A program made the position numbers and the translations under genes. Below the pieces are notes generated by a model. That model was given only the letters and a program-made list of their open reading frames with translations. It was not told where the DNA came from and did not search any database. From Streptomyces sp. BK208 (GTDB lineage: Bacteria > Actinomycetota > Actinomycetes > Streptomycetales > Streptomycetaceae): a DNA stretch of 64,000 bases. Each line of letters starts with the position of its first letter. Position 1 is the first letter of the stretch. The DNA lies in the NCBI RefSeq assembly GCF_004364245.1, contig NZ_SOAV01000006.1, positions 288,224 through 352,223 on the forward strand. The letters are read 5' to 3'. This document shows, one piece after another, positions 1-7,352 of this stretch.

Positions 1-261
1 AAGCTGAAGGGCTTCAAGAACCCGTTCAAGACCGAGTTCCAGGTCGTGAACCTCGACAAGCTGTCCGCGCTGTACCCCGAGGGTGGCGAGGTCACCGTCG
101 AGGGCCTCGTGGCCAAGGGTGCCGTTCGCAAGAACAGCCTCGTCAAGGTCCTCGGCCAGGGCGAGATCTCCGTGGCGCTGCAGGTGACGGTCGACGCCGT
201 CTCCGGCTCCGCCAAGGAGAAGATCACCGCCGCCGGCGGTACCGTCACCGAGCTCGTCTGA
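1..261 (+). CDS. rplO: 50S ribosomal protein L15, C-terminal part (5' truncated by window)
   Basis: Frame 1 is open from the first base and encodes 86 residues ending ...AGGTVTELV. It contains the L15 C-terminal features KLKGFKNPFKTEF, a Val-Asn-Leu-Asp-Lys stretch and KGAVRKNSLVKVLG. L15 is a late-assembling large-subunit protein. The N-terminal Gly/Arg/Lys-rich half lies outside the window. It is the last gene of the spc-type ribosomal operon. Unlike E. coli, where secY follows closely, here a strong hairpin and 252 bp separate it from secY. Confidence 0.95.
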   Translation, partial: KLKGFKNPFKTEFQVVNLDKLSALYPEGGEVTVEGLVAKGAVRKNSLVKVLGQGEISVALQVTVDAVSGSAKEKITAAGGTVTELV

Positions 262-296
262 ATCCTTCAGGCGTCTCGATGACTTGAGCGATCCCG

Positions 297-330
297 ACCG
301 GGGATGCCCCACAAATGGGGTATCCCCGGT
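297..330 (+). terminator. Strong hairpin after rplO
   Basis: A 15-bp inverted repeat (ACCGGGGATGCCCCA / TGGGGTATCCCCGGT, one G-T wobble) encloses a CAAA loop, 36 nt after the rplO stop. There is no U tract, as is usual for GC-rich actinobacterial terminators. It probably ends or attenuates the upstream ribosomal transcript so that secY is read from its own promoter. Confidence 0.8.
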
Positions 331-343
331 TGGTCGTTCCAAG

Positions 344-355
344 GGGAGTACTCCC
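344..355. promoter_or_regulatory. Perfect 12-bp palindrome upstream of secY
   Basis: GGGAGTACTCCC is a perfect palindrome lying between the rplO hairpin and secY, about 160 nt before the secY start. It could be an operator for secY transcription. No regulator can be assigned from sequence. Confidence 0.35.
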
Positions 356-513
356 GCCGGTAAGGTGGCCAGCGCTGCCCTCTTTCACGGGTGCGTCACA
401 TGAGGCACTCTGGGCGGCGGCTCAGCGTTAGTCACTTAGCCGTCCACTTATCAGTCGTCGAACCTCAAGACCGTCACCCTTGACGCAGTAGCGCGGGGGT
501 CGCAGGAGGCACC

Positions 514-1827
514 GTGCTCACCGCGTTCGCCCGGGCGTTCAAGACGCCCGACCTGCGCAAGAAGCTGCTCTTCACGCTCGGCATCATCGTGGTGTACCGC
601 CTCGGTACCCACATCCCCATTCCAGGTGTCGACTACAAGAACGTCCAGGAGTGCGTGGACCAGGCGTCCGGCAACCAGGGCCTGTTCGGCCTGGTCAACA
701 TGTTCAGCGGTGGCGCCCTGCTGCAGATCACGGTCTTCGCGCTCGGCATCATGCCGTACATCACGGCGAGCATCATTCTGCAGCTGCTGACCGTCGTCAT
801 CCCGCGTCTGGAAGCCCTCAAGAAGGAGGGCCAGGCCGGTACGGCGAAGATCACGCAGTACACCCGCTACCTGACCATCGCGCTCGCCATCCTGCAGGGC
901 ACCGGCCTGGTGGCCACCGCCCGCAGCGGCGCCCTCTTCTCCGGCTGCACCGTCGCCGGCCAGATCGTGCCCGACCAGGCGATCTTCACCACGATCGTCA
1001 TGGTCATCACCATGACCGCCGGTACGGCCGTCGTCATGTGGCTCGGCGAGCTGATCACCGACCGCGGCATCGGCAACGGCATGTCGATCCTGATGTTCAT
1101 CTCGATCGCCGCGACCTTCCCGTCCGCGATGTGGGCGATCAAGACGTCGGGCGACCTGGCGGACGGCTGGATCGAGTTCGGCACGGTGATCCTGGTCGGC
1201 CTGGTGATGGTCGGTCTCGTGGTCTTCGTCGAGCAGGCCCAGCGCCGCATCCCGGTCCAGTACGCGAAGCGCATGATCGGCCGCCGCTCCTACGGCGGCA
1301 CGTCGACGTACATCCCGCTCAAGGTGAACCAGGCGGGTGTCATCCCCGTCATCTTCGCCTCGTCGCTGCTCTACATCCCGGCGCTGATCGTCCAGTTCTC
1401 GAACTCGACGGCGGGCTGGGCCACCTGGATCACGAAGAACCTCGCGGACACCGCGGCGACGCCGCACATCATCCTGTACTTCTTCCTGATCGTGTTCTTC
1501 GCCTTCTTCTACGTGGCCATCTCGTTCAACCCCGAGGAAGTCGCGGACAACATGAAGAAGTATGGTGGCTTCATCCCGGGCATCCGGGCTGGCCGACCGA
1601 CCGCTGAGTACCTGAGCTACGTACTCAACCGGATCACCTGGCCGGGTTCGCTGTACTTGGGCCTGATCGCTCTCGTCCCGACAATGGCGTTGGCTGGTTT
1701 CGGGGCAAACCAGAACTTCCCGTTCGGTGGCACCAGCATCCTGATCATCGTGGGTGTCGGTCTCGAGACGGTGAAGCAGATCGAGAGCCAGCTCCAGCAG
1801 CGCAATTACGAAGGGTTCCTCCGCTGA
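514..1827 (+). CDS. secY: Preprotein translocase subunit SecY
   Basis: A 437-residue polytopic membrane protein, the pore-forming subunit of the SecYEG channel that exports or inserts unfolded proteins. Full family length with ten predicted membrane segments. The start MLTAFARAFKTPDLRKKLLFTL is the typical cytoplasmic N-terminus leading into TM1. SecY signatures seen are GVDY near residue 35, GIMPYITASIILQLLTVV (about 80-97) and NPEEVADNMKKYGGFIPGIRAG (about 336-357). The GTG start is preceded by GCAGGAGG at 5 nt spacing. Its TGA overlaps the adk ATG by one base (TGATG), implying translational coupling to adk. Confidence 0.98.
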   Translation: MLTAFARAFKTPDLRKKLLFTLGIIVVYRLGTHIPIPGVDYKNVQECVDQASGNQGLFGLVNMFSGGALLQITVFALGIMPYITASIILQLLTVVIPRLEALKKEGQAGTAKITQYTRYLTIALAILQGTGLVATARSGALFSGCTVAGQIVPDQAIFTTIVMVITMTAGTAVVMWLGELITDRGIGNGMSILMFISIAATFPSAMWAIKTSGDLADGWIEFGTVILVGLVMVGLVVFVEQAQRRIPVQYAKRMIGRRSYGGTSTYIPLKVNQAGVIPVIFASSLLYIPALIVQFSNSTAGWATWITKNLADTAATPHIILYFFLIVFFAFFYVAISFNPEEVADNMKKYGGFIPGIRAGRPTAEYLSYVLNRITWPGSLYLGLIALVPTMALAGFGANQNFPFGGTSILIIVGVGLETVKQIESQLQQRNYEGFLR

Positions 1828-2483
1828 TGCGAATCGTCCTCGTCGGGCCTCCGGGCGCCGGAAAGGGAACGCAGGCCACCCGCCTTGCCGAGACGCTGCA
1901 GATTCCGCACATCTCCACGGGCGACCTGTTCCGCGCGAACATCAGCCAGCAGACCGAACTGGGCAAGCTCGCGAAGTCCTACATGGACGCCGGCAACCTG
2001 GTGCCGGACGAGGTCACCATCGCCATGGCGAAGGACCGCATGGAGCAGCCCGACGCCGAGGGCGGCTTCCTGCTGGACGGTTTCCCGCGCAACGTCTCCC
2101 AGGCCGAGGCGCTGGACGAGCTGCTCGAGACCGAGGACATGAGGCTCGACGCGGTGCTGGACCTGGAGGCCCCGGAGGACGAGGTCGTCAAGCGGATCGC
2201 CGGCCGGCGCGTCTGCCGCAACGACTCGGCCCACGTCTTCCACGTGACGTACACCCCGCCGAAGAAGGAAGGCGTCTGCGACGTCTGCGGCGGCGAGCTG
2301 TACCAGCGGGACGACGACTCCGAGGAGACGGTCCGCAAGCGGCTGGAGGTCTACCACACGCAGACCGAGCCGATCATCGACTACTACAAGGCGCAGGGCC
2401 TGGTCGCCACCATCGCCGCGACGGGACCCGTGGACGAGGTCACCCGCCGCGCGCTGGAGGCGCTCAAGCGCGACGACCAGTAG
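1827..2483 (+). CDS. adk: Adenylate kinase
   Basis: Catalyses ATP + AMP = 2 ADP in the cytosol. The 218-residue protein opens with the P-loop GPPGAGKGT (residues 7-15). It has the AMP-binding segment STGDLFR, the DGFPRN signature (about residues 85-90) and a long LID domain. The LID carries a zinc-finger-like pattern in which the first Cys pair reads CRND, not CXXC, while the second (CDVCG) is intact, so zinc would need an Asp or His as fourth ligand. It is coupled to secY by a one-base overlap and followed by a hairpin terminator. Confidence 0.97.
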   Translation: MRIVLVGPPGAGKGTQATRLAETLQIPHISTGDLFRANISQQTELGKLAKSYMDAGNLVPDEVTIAMAKDRMEQPDAEGGFLLDGFPRNVSQAEALDELLETEDMRLDAVLDLEAPEDEVVKRIAGRRVCRNDSAHVFHVTYTPPKKEGVCDVCGGELYQRDDDSEETVRKRLEVYHTQTEPIIDYYKAQGLVATIAATGPVDEVTRRALEALKRDDQ

Positions 2484-2499
2484 TCATCCGCACGGCTCG

Positions 2500-2533
2500 C
2501 AGCCGCGGTCCCTCGCTCAGGGGGCCGCGGCTG
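2500..2533 (+). terminator. Hairpin terminator after adk
   Basis: CAGCCGCGGTCCC pairs with GGGGGCCGCGGCTG (small bulge) across a TCGCTCA loop, starting 17 nt past the adk stop. It separates secY-adk from map, which has a possible -10 (TATCGT, 2562-2567). Confidence 0.7.
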
Positions 2534-2630
2534 TGCTGTGGGGTGGGACGGCCAGGCCCCGTATCGTGGGAACCGTCCCCCTCCGCCCCTCCTCACCGGT
2601 CCCGTCCCGTCCAGAAAGGCCGCAGCCCCC

Positions 2631-3467
2631 ATGGTGCAGATCAAGAACCCCGAGCAGATCGCCAAGATGCGCGAGGCGGGGCTGGTCGTCGCCGCCATCC
2701 ACGCGGCCACCCGCGAGGCCGCCGTGCCCGGAGCGACCACCAAGGACCTGGACCAGGTCGCCCGCAAGGTCCTCGCGGAGCACGACGCCAAGCCGAACTT
2801 CCTCGGGTACGGCGGTTTCCCCGCCACGATCTGCACCTCGGTCAACGAGGTCGTCGTCCACGGCATCCCGTCCGACGACGTGGTCCTCAAGGACGGCGAC
2901 GTCATCTCCATCGACTGCGGCGCGATCATCGACGGCTGGCACGGCGACGCCGCCTACACGGCCTTCGTCGGGTCGGGTCACTCCCCGGAGCTGGTCGAGC
3001 TGTCCCGGGTGACCGAGGAGTCGATGTGGGCCGGCATCGCGGCGATGAAGCAGGGCAACCGACTCGTCGACGTCTCGCGCGCCATCGAGACCTACATCCG
3101 CCGCCAGCCCAAGCCCGGCGGCGGCAAGTACGGGATCATCGAGGACTACGGCGGCCACGGCATCGGCACCGAGATGCACATGGACCCGCACCTGCTGAAC
3201 TACGTCGACCGGCGCCGCGGCAAGGGCCCGAAGCTGGTCCCCGGCTTCTGCCTCGCCATCGAGCCGATGGTCTCCCTGGGCACCCCGCGCACCGAGGTCC
3301 TCTCCGACGACTGGACGGTCATCACCACCGACGGCACCTGGTCCTCCCACTGGGAGCACTCGGTGGCTCTGACGGAGCAGGGTCCGCTGGTCCTGACGGC
3401 GCCGGACGGCGGCCGGGCGAAGCTGGCGGAGCTGGGCGTGACGGCGGCGCCGGACCCCCTGGCGTGA
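2631..3467 (+). CDS. map: Type I methionine aminopeptidase
   Basis: Removes the N-terminal Met from nascent proteins. The 278-residue protein starts MVQIKNPEQIAKMREAG, and this ATG is preferred over an in-frame ATG 31 codons upstream because family homology begins here. Type I metal ligands are visible: the Asp pair in ISIDCGAIIDGWHGDAAYT, His in GGHGIGTEMH, Glu in AIEPM and Glu in HWEHSVALTE. It is slightly longer than E. coli Map and lacks an N-terminal zinc-finger extension. Transcription is likely its own, after the adk terminator. The last 160 bp are duplicated downstream (see 3572-3731). Confidence 0.96.
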   Translation: MVQIKNPEQIAKMREAGLVVAAIHAATREAAVPGATTKDLDQVARKVLAEHDAKPNFLGYGGFPATICTSVNEVVVHGIPSDDVVLKDGDVISIDCGAIIDGWHGDAAYTAFVGSGHSPELVELSRVTEESMWAGIAAMKQGNRLVDVSRAIETYIRRQPKPGGGKYGIIEDYGGHGIGTEMHMDPHLLNYVDRRRGKGPKLVPGFCLAIEPMVSLGTPRTEVLSDDWTVITTDGTWSSHWEHSVALTEQGPLVLTAPDGGRAKLAELGVTAAPDPLA

Positions 3468-3571
3468 CGTCTGCCCGGGCCACGGCCGCCGGTCGGAGGC
3501 CGGCGCAGCCGCTCGAAGCTTGTGAGGCGCCCCTGGCGCCGAGCCCGCGAGAGGGGCGTGAGGAATTCGGT

Positions 3572-3731
3572 CGACTGGACGGTCATCACCACCGACGGCA
3601 CCTGGTCCTCCCACTGGGAGCACTCGGTGGCCCTGACGGAGCAGGGTCCGCTGGTCCTGACGGCGCCGGACGGCGGCCGGGTGAAGCTGGCGGAGCTGGG
3701 CGTGACGGCGGCGCCGGACCCCCTGGCATAA
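3572..3731 (+). pseudogene. Duplicated 3' end of map (orphan C-terminal fragment)
   Basis: Bases 3572-3731 repeat 3308-3467 (the last 52 codons plus stop of map) at a constant offset of 264 bp. Over 160 bp I count four differences: one silent change, one Ala-to-Val change, and a GCG TGA end that became GCA TAA. The copy keeps the reading frame and a stop. It could be read as part of a 69-codon ORF from 3522, but it lacks the N-terminal metal ligands, so it cannot be an active peptidase. The 104 bp between the copies is unrelated to map. The near identity suggests a recent segmental duplication. Confidence 0.85.
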
Positions 3732-3785
3732 CGATCTCGCAGGCGGGGCAGACTTCCTCGTTTCGCCTTTCCGGGTCCCCTGACG

Positions 3786-3791
3786 TAGACT
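3786..3791 (+). promoter_or_regulatory. Possible -10 of the infA promoter
   Basis: TAGACT fits the Streptomyces TANNNT -10 consensus 80 nt before the infA start. The expected -35 position (around 3763-3768, TCGCCT) is a poor match. If real it would drive infA, rpmJ and possibly the downstream ribosomal genes. Confidence 0.35.
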
Positions 3792-3871
3792 GACTCGTCG
3801 GCTCACGTGTGCCCGCATGTCTGCGGGATACAGGCTGAGTCGATCAAGGTAGTCGATTCGAAGGGCGAAGC

Positions 3872-4093
3872 GTGGCCAAGAAGCAAGGTGCCATCGAGAT
3901 CGAGGGCACTGTCGTCGAGTCTCTTCCGAACGCCATGTTCAAGGTCGAGCTCCAGAACGGCCACCAGGTCCTGGCACACATCAGCGGCAAGATGCGCATG
4001 CACTACATCCGCATCCTCCCTGACGACCGGGTCGTGGTGGAGCTGTCTCCGTACGACCTGACGCGTGGCCGGATCGTCTACCGGTACAAGTAG
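3872..4093 (+). CDS. infA: Translation initiation factor IF-1
   Basis: IF-1 occupies the ribosomal A site during initiation. The 73-residue product MAKKQGAIEIEGTVVESLPNA... is a single OB-fold (S1-like) of standard length, with the family segment KMRMHYIRILPDDRVVVELSPYDLTRGRIVYRYK split over the C-terminal half. The GTG start is preceded by GAAGGGCGAAGC. infA heads an infA-rpmJ-rpsM-rpsK-rpoA-rplQ array in the order known from other actinobacteria. Confidence 0.98.
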   Translation: MAKKQGAIEIEGTVVESLPNAMFKVELQNGHQVLAHISGKMRMHYIRILPDDRVVVELSPYDLTRGRIVYRYK

Positions 4094-4161
4094 ATCTTGC
4101 CCACGTCCCGTGTGCCCCGCGCACGGGCCCGCCGGCAACTGACCCGGAGAACCTCACACCC

Positions 4162-4275
4162 ATGAAGGTCAAGCCGAGCGTCAAGAAGATCTGCGACAAG
4201 TGCAGGGTGATCCGCCGTCACGGTCGGGTCATGGTCATCTGCGACAACCCGCGCCACAAGCAGCGCCAGGGCTGA
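4162..4275 (+). CDS. rpmJ: 50S ribosomal protein L36 (zinc-type)
   Basis: A 37-codon gene encoding MKVKPSVKKICDKCRVIRRH... and ending HKQRQG. The zinc ligands CDKC, then Cys27 and His32, are all present, so this is the C+ (zinc-binding) paralogue and not the zinc-independent form induced on zinc starvation in Streptomyces. CCGGAGAACC supplies a ribosome binding site 13 nt upstream of the ATG. It lies 68 bp after infA and is probably cotranscribed with it. Confidence 0.97.
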   Translation: MKVKPSVKKICDKCRVIRRHGRVMVICDNPRHKQRQG

Positions 4276-4323
4276 CGCCTGACCGTTCCCTCCGCGATTC
4301 GCAGGACTTCGCGCGACGCGAGC

Positions 4324-4335
4324 TGAACATGTTCA
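4324..4335. promoter_or_regulatory. Perfect 12-bp palindrome between rpmJ and rpsM
   Basis: TGAACATGTTCA is a perfect inverted repeat in the 188-bp rpmJ-rpsM gap. It resembles an operator half-site pair. The spacing of GAAC and GTTC (2 nt) is too short for the LexA box (4 nt). No regulator can be named. The rest of this gap holds GC-rich hairpin-forming sequence (4366-4427). Confidence 0.3.
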
Positions 4336-4463
4336 TACGCAGGACCCGGGCGCTCTCATGCCCGACACCCCCGGTTCGGAGGCCGGGGACCCGATCCGTA
4401 CCTCATACGGCGGCCGGGGACCGGTCCTGTGGAAGACCTCCGACAACCAACTGGAGCCATTGA

Positions 4464-4844
4464 ATGGCACGCGTTTCCGGTGTTGACATCCCGCGCGAAA
4501 AGCGCGTGGAGATCGCCCTCACCTACGTGTTCGGCATCGGCCGGACCCTCTCGCAGCAGACGCTCGCCGCGACCGGCGTGGACCCGAACACCCGTGTTCG
4601 GGACCTCTCCGAGGAGCAGCTCGTCGCGATCCGCGAGTACGTCGACAACAACATCAAGACCGAGGGTGACCTCCGTCGCGAGGTCCAGGCCGACATCCGC
4701 CGCAAGGTCGAGATCGGTACCTACCAGGGTCTCCGTCACCGTCGCGGTCTGCCCGTCCGCGGTCAGCGCACCAGCACGAACGCCCGCACCCGCAAGGGCC
4801 CGCGTCGCGCCATCGCCGGCAAGAAGAAGCCGGGCAAGAAGTAG
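4464..4844 (+). CDS. rpsM: 30S ribosomal protein S13
   Basis: A 126-residue S13 that contacts the P-site tRNA and the subunit bridge to the 50S head. It starts MARVSGVDIPREKRVEIALTY and carries the helix-two-turn-helix motif and the C-terminal basic tail RGQRTSTNARTRKGPRR...KKKPGKK. GGAG lies 9 nt before the ATG. Length matches actinobacterial S13. It is part of the alpha-operon-like cluster rpsM-rpsK-rpoA-rplQ. No rpsD (S4) lies between rpsK and rpoA, unlike E. coli. Confidence 0.98.
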   Translation: MARVSGVDIPREKRVEIALTYVFGIGRTLSQQTLAATGVDPNTRVRDLSEEQLVAIREYVDNNIKTEGDLRREVQADIRRKVEIGTYQGLRHRRGLPVRGQRTSTNARTRKGPRRAIAGKKKPGKK

Positions 4845-4910
4845 TCCGCAGCGGACTCGCCGTCCAGCGGTCTTCGCTGTAGGACCGACCACCTCCCGTA
4901 GGAGAACGAC

Positions 4911-5315
4911 ATGCCCCCCAAGGGACGTCAGGGCGCGACCAAGAAGGTGCGCCGCAAGGAAAAGAAGAACGTCGCTCACGGCCACGCGCACATCAAGAGC
5001 ACGTTCAACAACACGATCGTGTCCATCACGGACCCGACCGGCAACGTGATCTCCTGGGCCTCCGCCGGCCACGTCGGCTTCAAGGGCTCCCGGAAGTCCA
5101 CGCCGTTCGCCGCGCAGATGGCCGCCGAGTCGGCTGCCCGCCGCGCGCAGGAGCACGGCATGCGCAAGGTCGACGTGTTCGTCAAGGGCCCGGGTTCCGG
5201 TCGTGAGACCGCCATCCGCTCCCTGCAGGCGACCGGCCTCGAGGTCGGCTCCATCCAGGACGTCACGCCCACCCCGCACAACGGCTGCCGTCCGCCGAAG
5301 CGCCGTCGCGTCTGA
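4911..5315 (+). CDS. rpsK: 30S ribosomal protein S11
   Basis: A 134-residue platform protein of the small subunit near the mRNA exit. It starts MPPKGRQGATKKVRRKEKKN and carries the S11 signature HIKSTFNNTIVSITD, then ends TPTPHNGCRPPKRRRV. TAGGAG precedes the ATG by 7 nt. It is 66 bp downstream of rpsM and in the same orientation, consistent with one transcript. Confidence 0.98.
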   Translation: MPPKGRQGATKKVRRKEKKNVAHGHAHIKSTFNNTIVSITDPTGNVISWASAGHVGFKGSRKSTPFAAQMAAESAARRAQEHGMRKVDVFVKGPGSGRETAIRSLQATGLEVGSIQDVTPTPHNGCRPPKRRRV

Positions 5316-5360
5316 TCTCGCCTCACGGCGGCATCGGTACGACGCTTCACCAGGGTTTCG

Positions 5361-5394
5361 CGGGCGGTACGGCTCCTTCGGGTCGTGCCGCCCG
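5361..5394 (+). terminator. Hairpin between rpsK and rpoA
   Basis: CGGGCGGTACG pairs with CGTGCCGCCCG across a 12-nt loop in the 140-bp rpsK-rpoA gap. It has no T run and may attenuate or protect the transcript so as to set the ratio of RNA polymerase alpha to ribosomal proteins. Confidence 0.5.
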
Positions 5395-5455
5395 TACCCT
5401 TGCATCACAGAGTCGGGCGTCAAATAGCGGGCGCCCCTGACTGAAGGATCACCAC

Positions 5456-6478
5456 ATGCTGATCGCTCAGCGTCCCTCGTTGACCGAAGAGGTCGTCGAC
5501 GAGTTCCGCTCCCGGTTCGTCATCGAGCCGCTGGAGCCGGGCTTCGGCTACACCCTCGGCAACTCGCTCCGCCGCACCCTCCTCTCGTCGATCCCCGGCG
5601 CTGCTGTCACCAGCATCCGCATCGACGGTGTCCTGCACGAGTTCACCACCGTGCCGGGCGTCAAGGAGGACGTCACCGACCTGATCCTCAACATCAAGCA
5701 GCTGGTCGTCTCCTCGGAGCACGACGAGCCCGTCGTGATGTACCTGCGCAAGCAGGGCCCGGGTCTGGTCACCGCCGCCGACATCGCGCCGCCGGCCGGT
5801 GTCGAGGTGCACAACCCCGACCTCGTCCTCGCCACGCTCAACGGCAAGGGCAAGCTGGAGATGGAGCTGACCGTCGAGCGCGGTCGCGGCTACGTCTCCG
5901 CCGTGCAGAACAAGCAGGTCGGTCAGGAGATCGGGCGCATCCCGGTCGACTCGATCTACTCGCCGGTCCTCAAGGTCACGTACAAGGTCGAGGCCACGCG
6001 TGTCGAGCAGCGCACCGACTTCGACAAGCTGATCGTCGACGTCGAGACCAAGCAGGCGATGCGTCCGCGTGACGCCATGGCCTCCGCGGGCAAGACGCTG
6101 GTCGAGCTGTTCGGTCTCGCGCGCGAGCTGAACATCGACGCCGAGGGCATCGACATGGGTCCGTCCCCGACGGACGCCGCGCTCGCCGCCGATCTGGCGC
6201 TGCCGATCGAGGAGCTGGAGCTCACCGTTCGGTCGTACAACTGCCTCAAGCGCGAGGGCATCCACTCCGTGGGTGAGCTCGTGGCCCGTTCCGAGGCGGA
6301 CCTGCTCGACATCCGCAACTTCGGTGCGAAGTCGATCGACGAGGTCAAGGCCAAGCTCGCGGGCATGGGCCTGGCGCTGAAGGACTCGCCTCCCGGGTTC
6401 GACCCGACCGCCGCCGCGGACGCCTTCGGCGCCGACGACGACGCGGACGCCGGGTTCGTGGAGACCGAGCAGTACTGA
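5456..6478 (+). CDS. rpoA: RNA polymerase alpha subunit
   Basis: A 340-residue alpha subunit whose dimer nucleates core RNA polymerase assembly. The N-terminal domain (about 1-225) begins MLIAQRPSLTEEVVDE and includes EPGFGYTLGNSLRRTLLSSIPGAA. The C-terminal domain (about 245-310) has ELELTVRSYNCLKREGI and the helix-hairpin-helix LDIRNFGAKSIDEVKAKLAG that contacts UP elements and activators. An acidic tail of about 30 residues follows. AAGGA precedes the ATG. Length is normal for Streptomyces. Confidence 0.98.
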   Translation: MLIAQRPSLTEEVVDEFRSRFVIEPLEPGFGYTLGNSLRRTLLSSIPGAAVTSIRIDGVLHEFTTVPGVKEDVTDLILNIKQLVVSSEHDEPVVMYLRKQGPGLVTAADIAPPAGVEVHNPDLVLATLNGKGKLEMELTVERGRGYVSAVQNKQVGQEIGRIPVDSIYSPVLKVTYKVEATRVEQRTDFDKLIVDVETKQAMRPRDAMASAGKTLVELFGLARELNIDAEGIDMGPSPTDAALAADLALPIEELELTVRSYNCLKREGIHSVGELVARSEADLLDIRNFGAKSIDEVKAKLAGMGLALKDSPPGFDPTAAADAFGADDDADAGFVETEQY

Positions 6479-6500
6479 GCGCTCCGCGAGGAGGGCCGTA

Positions 6501-6579
6501 CTGCGGGTGCGGGTGCGGGCGGGCTGTGGCTGGTCGCGCCCACGCGACGGAGTCGCACATCGAAACCGCCCCGCGCCCA
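6501..6579. repeat. Dispersed Streptomyces intergenic repeat, copy 1
   Basis: The core GGTCGCGCCCACGCGACGG followed by GTCGCACATCGA and a CCCCGCGCCC end is recognisable as a repeat scattered between Streptomyces genes. A second copy lies at 7220-7286, flanking the other side of rplQ. I know the motif from Streptomyces genomes in general; copy number was not counted here. Confidence 0.65.
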
Positions 6580-6580
6580 C

Positions 6581-6612
6581 TCCGGAGACGCCCCTTCGGG
6601 GCCGCCTCCGGA
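6581..6612 (+). terminator. Hairpin downstream of rpoA
   Basis: TCCGGAGACGCCCC and GGGGCCGCCTCCGGA form a stem around a TTC loop, followed by TCTCT, between rpoA and rplQ. It looks like a terminator or attenuator, suggesting that rplQ may have additional transcription of its own. Confidence 0.55.
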
Positions 6613-6690
6613 TCTCTGACAGACAACCGTCTGCTCAGATACTGACTCCGGTACCTGATACGGCCGGGGCAGACACCTAGGAGAAACACC

Positions 6691-7194
6691 ATGCCGAAGC
6701 CCACCAAGGGTGCCCGTCTGGGCGGCAGCGCCGCGCACGAGAAGCTGCTCCTCGCGAACCTCGCGAAGTCGCTCTTCGAGCACGGCAAGATCACGACCAC
6801 CGAGGCGAAGGCGCGCAAGCTGCGTCCGTACGCCGAGCGTCTGGTCACCAAGGCGAAGAAGGGCGACCTTCACAACCGCCGTCAGGTGCTCCAGGTGATC
6901 ACGGACAAGAGCATCGTCCACACGCTCTTCACCGAGATCGGCCCGCGCTACGAGAACCGTCCCGGTGGCTACACCCGGATCACCAAGATCGGTAACCGCC
7001 GCGGCGACAACGCGCCCATGGCCGTCATCGAGCTGGTCGAGGCGCTGACCGTGGCGCAGCAGGCCACCGGCGAGGCCGAGGCCGCGACGAAGCGTGCCGC
7101 CAAGGACGCCGAGGGCACCGAGGCCGCCGAGACCAAGGTCGACACGGCCAAGGCCGACGACGAGGCCGCGGCCGAGGAGTCGAAGGACGCGTAA
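6691..7194 (+). CDS. rplQ: 50S ribosomal protein L17
   Basis: A 167-residue L17. The first ~118 residues are the conserved fold: MPKPTKGARLGGSAAHEKLL, KITTTEAKARKLRPYAERLVTKA split across the N-terminal third, and GPRYENRPGGYTRITKIGNR. The remaining ~50 residues form an Ala/Glu/Lys-rich tail (TGEAEAATKRAAKDAEGTE...) typical of actinobacterial L17 and absent from E. coli. TAGGAGAAACACC gives a good ribosome binding site. Confidence 0.97.
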   Translation: MPKPTKGARLGGSAAHEKLLLANLAKSLFEHGKITTTEAKARKLRPYAERLVTKAKKGDLHNRRQVLQVITDKSIVHTLFTEIGPRYENRPGGYTRITKIGNRRGDNAPMAVIELVEALTVAQQATGEAEAATKRAAKDAEGTEAAETKVDTAKADDEAAAEESKDA

Positions 7195-7219
7195 GCGTCC
7201 GCCGGGGGCTGTGTGACCG

Positions 7220-7286
7220 CGGCTGCGGGTTCGTGGTCGCTTGTCGCGCCCACGCGGCGGAGCCGCATATCGAGCACAGCCCCGTG
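7220..7286. repeat. Dispersed Streptomyces intergenic repeat, copy 2
   Basis: TTGTCGCGCCCACGCGGCGG, then AGCCGCATATCGA and CAGCCCCG, closely matches the copy at 6501-6579 and sits just after rplQ. Self-complementary stretches (CGGCGGAGCCG) could fold as RNA. Confidence 0.65.
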
Positions 7287-7295
7287 AGGGTGTTG

Positions 7296-7329
7296 GCGGG
7301 TCCGTTCCTTTCAGGAGCGGGCCCGCTTT
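7296..7329 (+). terminator. Terminator after rplQ
   Basis: GCGGGTCCG pairs with CGGGCCCGC (one wobble), with extra TCC/GGA pairing inside, and is followed by TTTC. It ends the ribosomal/rpoA cluster 24 nt before truA. Confidence 0.75.
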
Positions 7330-7352
7330 CGTGTGGGTGAGAGGATCTGCGG

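Noticed and set aside
3522..3731. 69-codon ORF as an independent small gene
   Set aside because: Its last 52 codons are a copy of the map 3' end, and the short N-terminal part has no ribosome binding site or homology; treated as a pseudogene fragment.
4324..4335. LexA/SOS box
   Set aside because: Actinobacterial LexA sites need GAAC-N4-GTTC; here the spacing is 2 nt.
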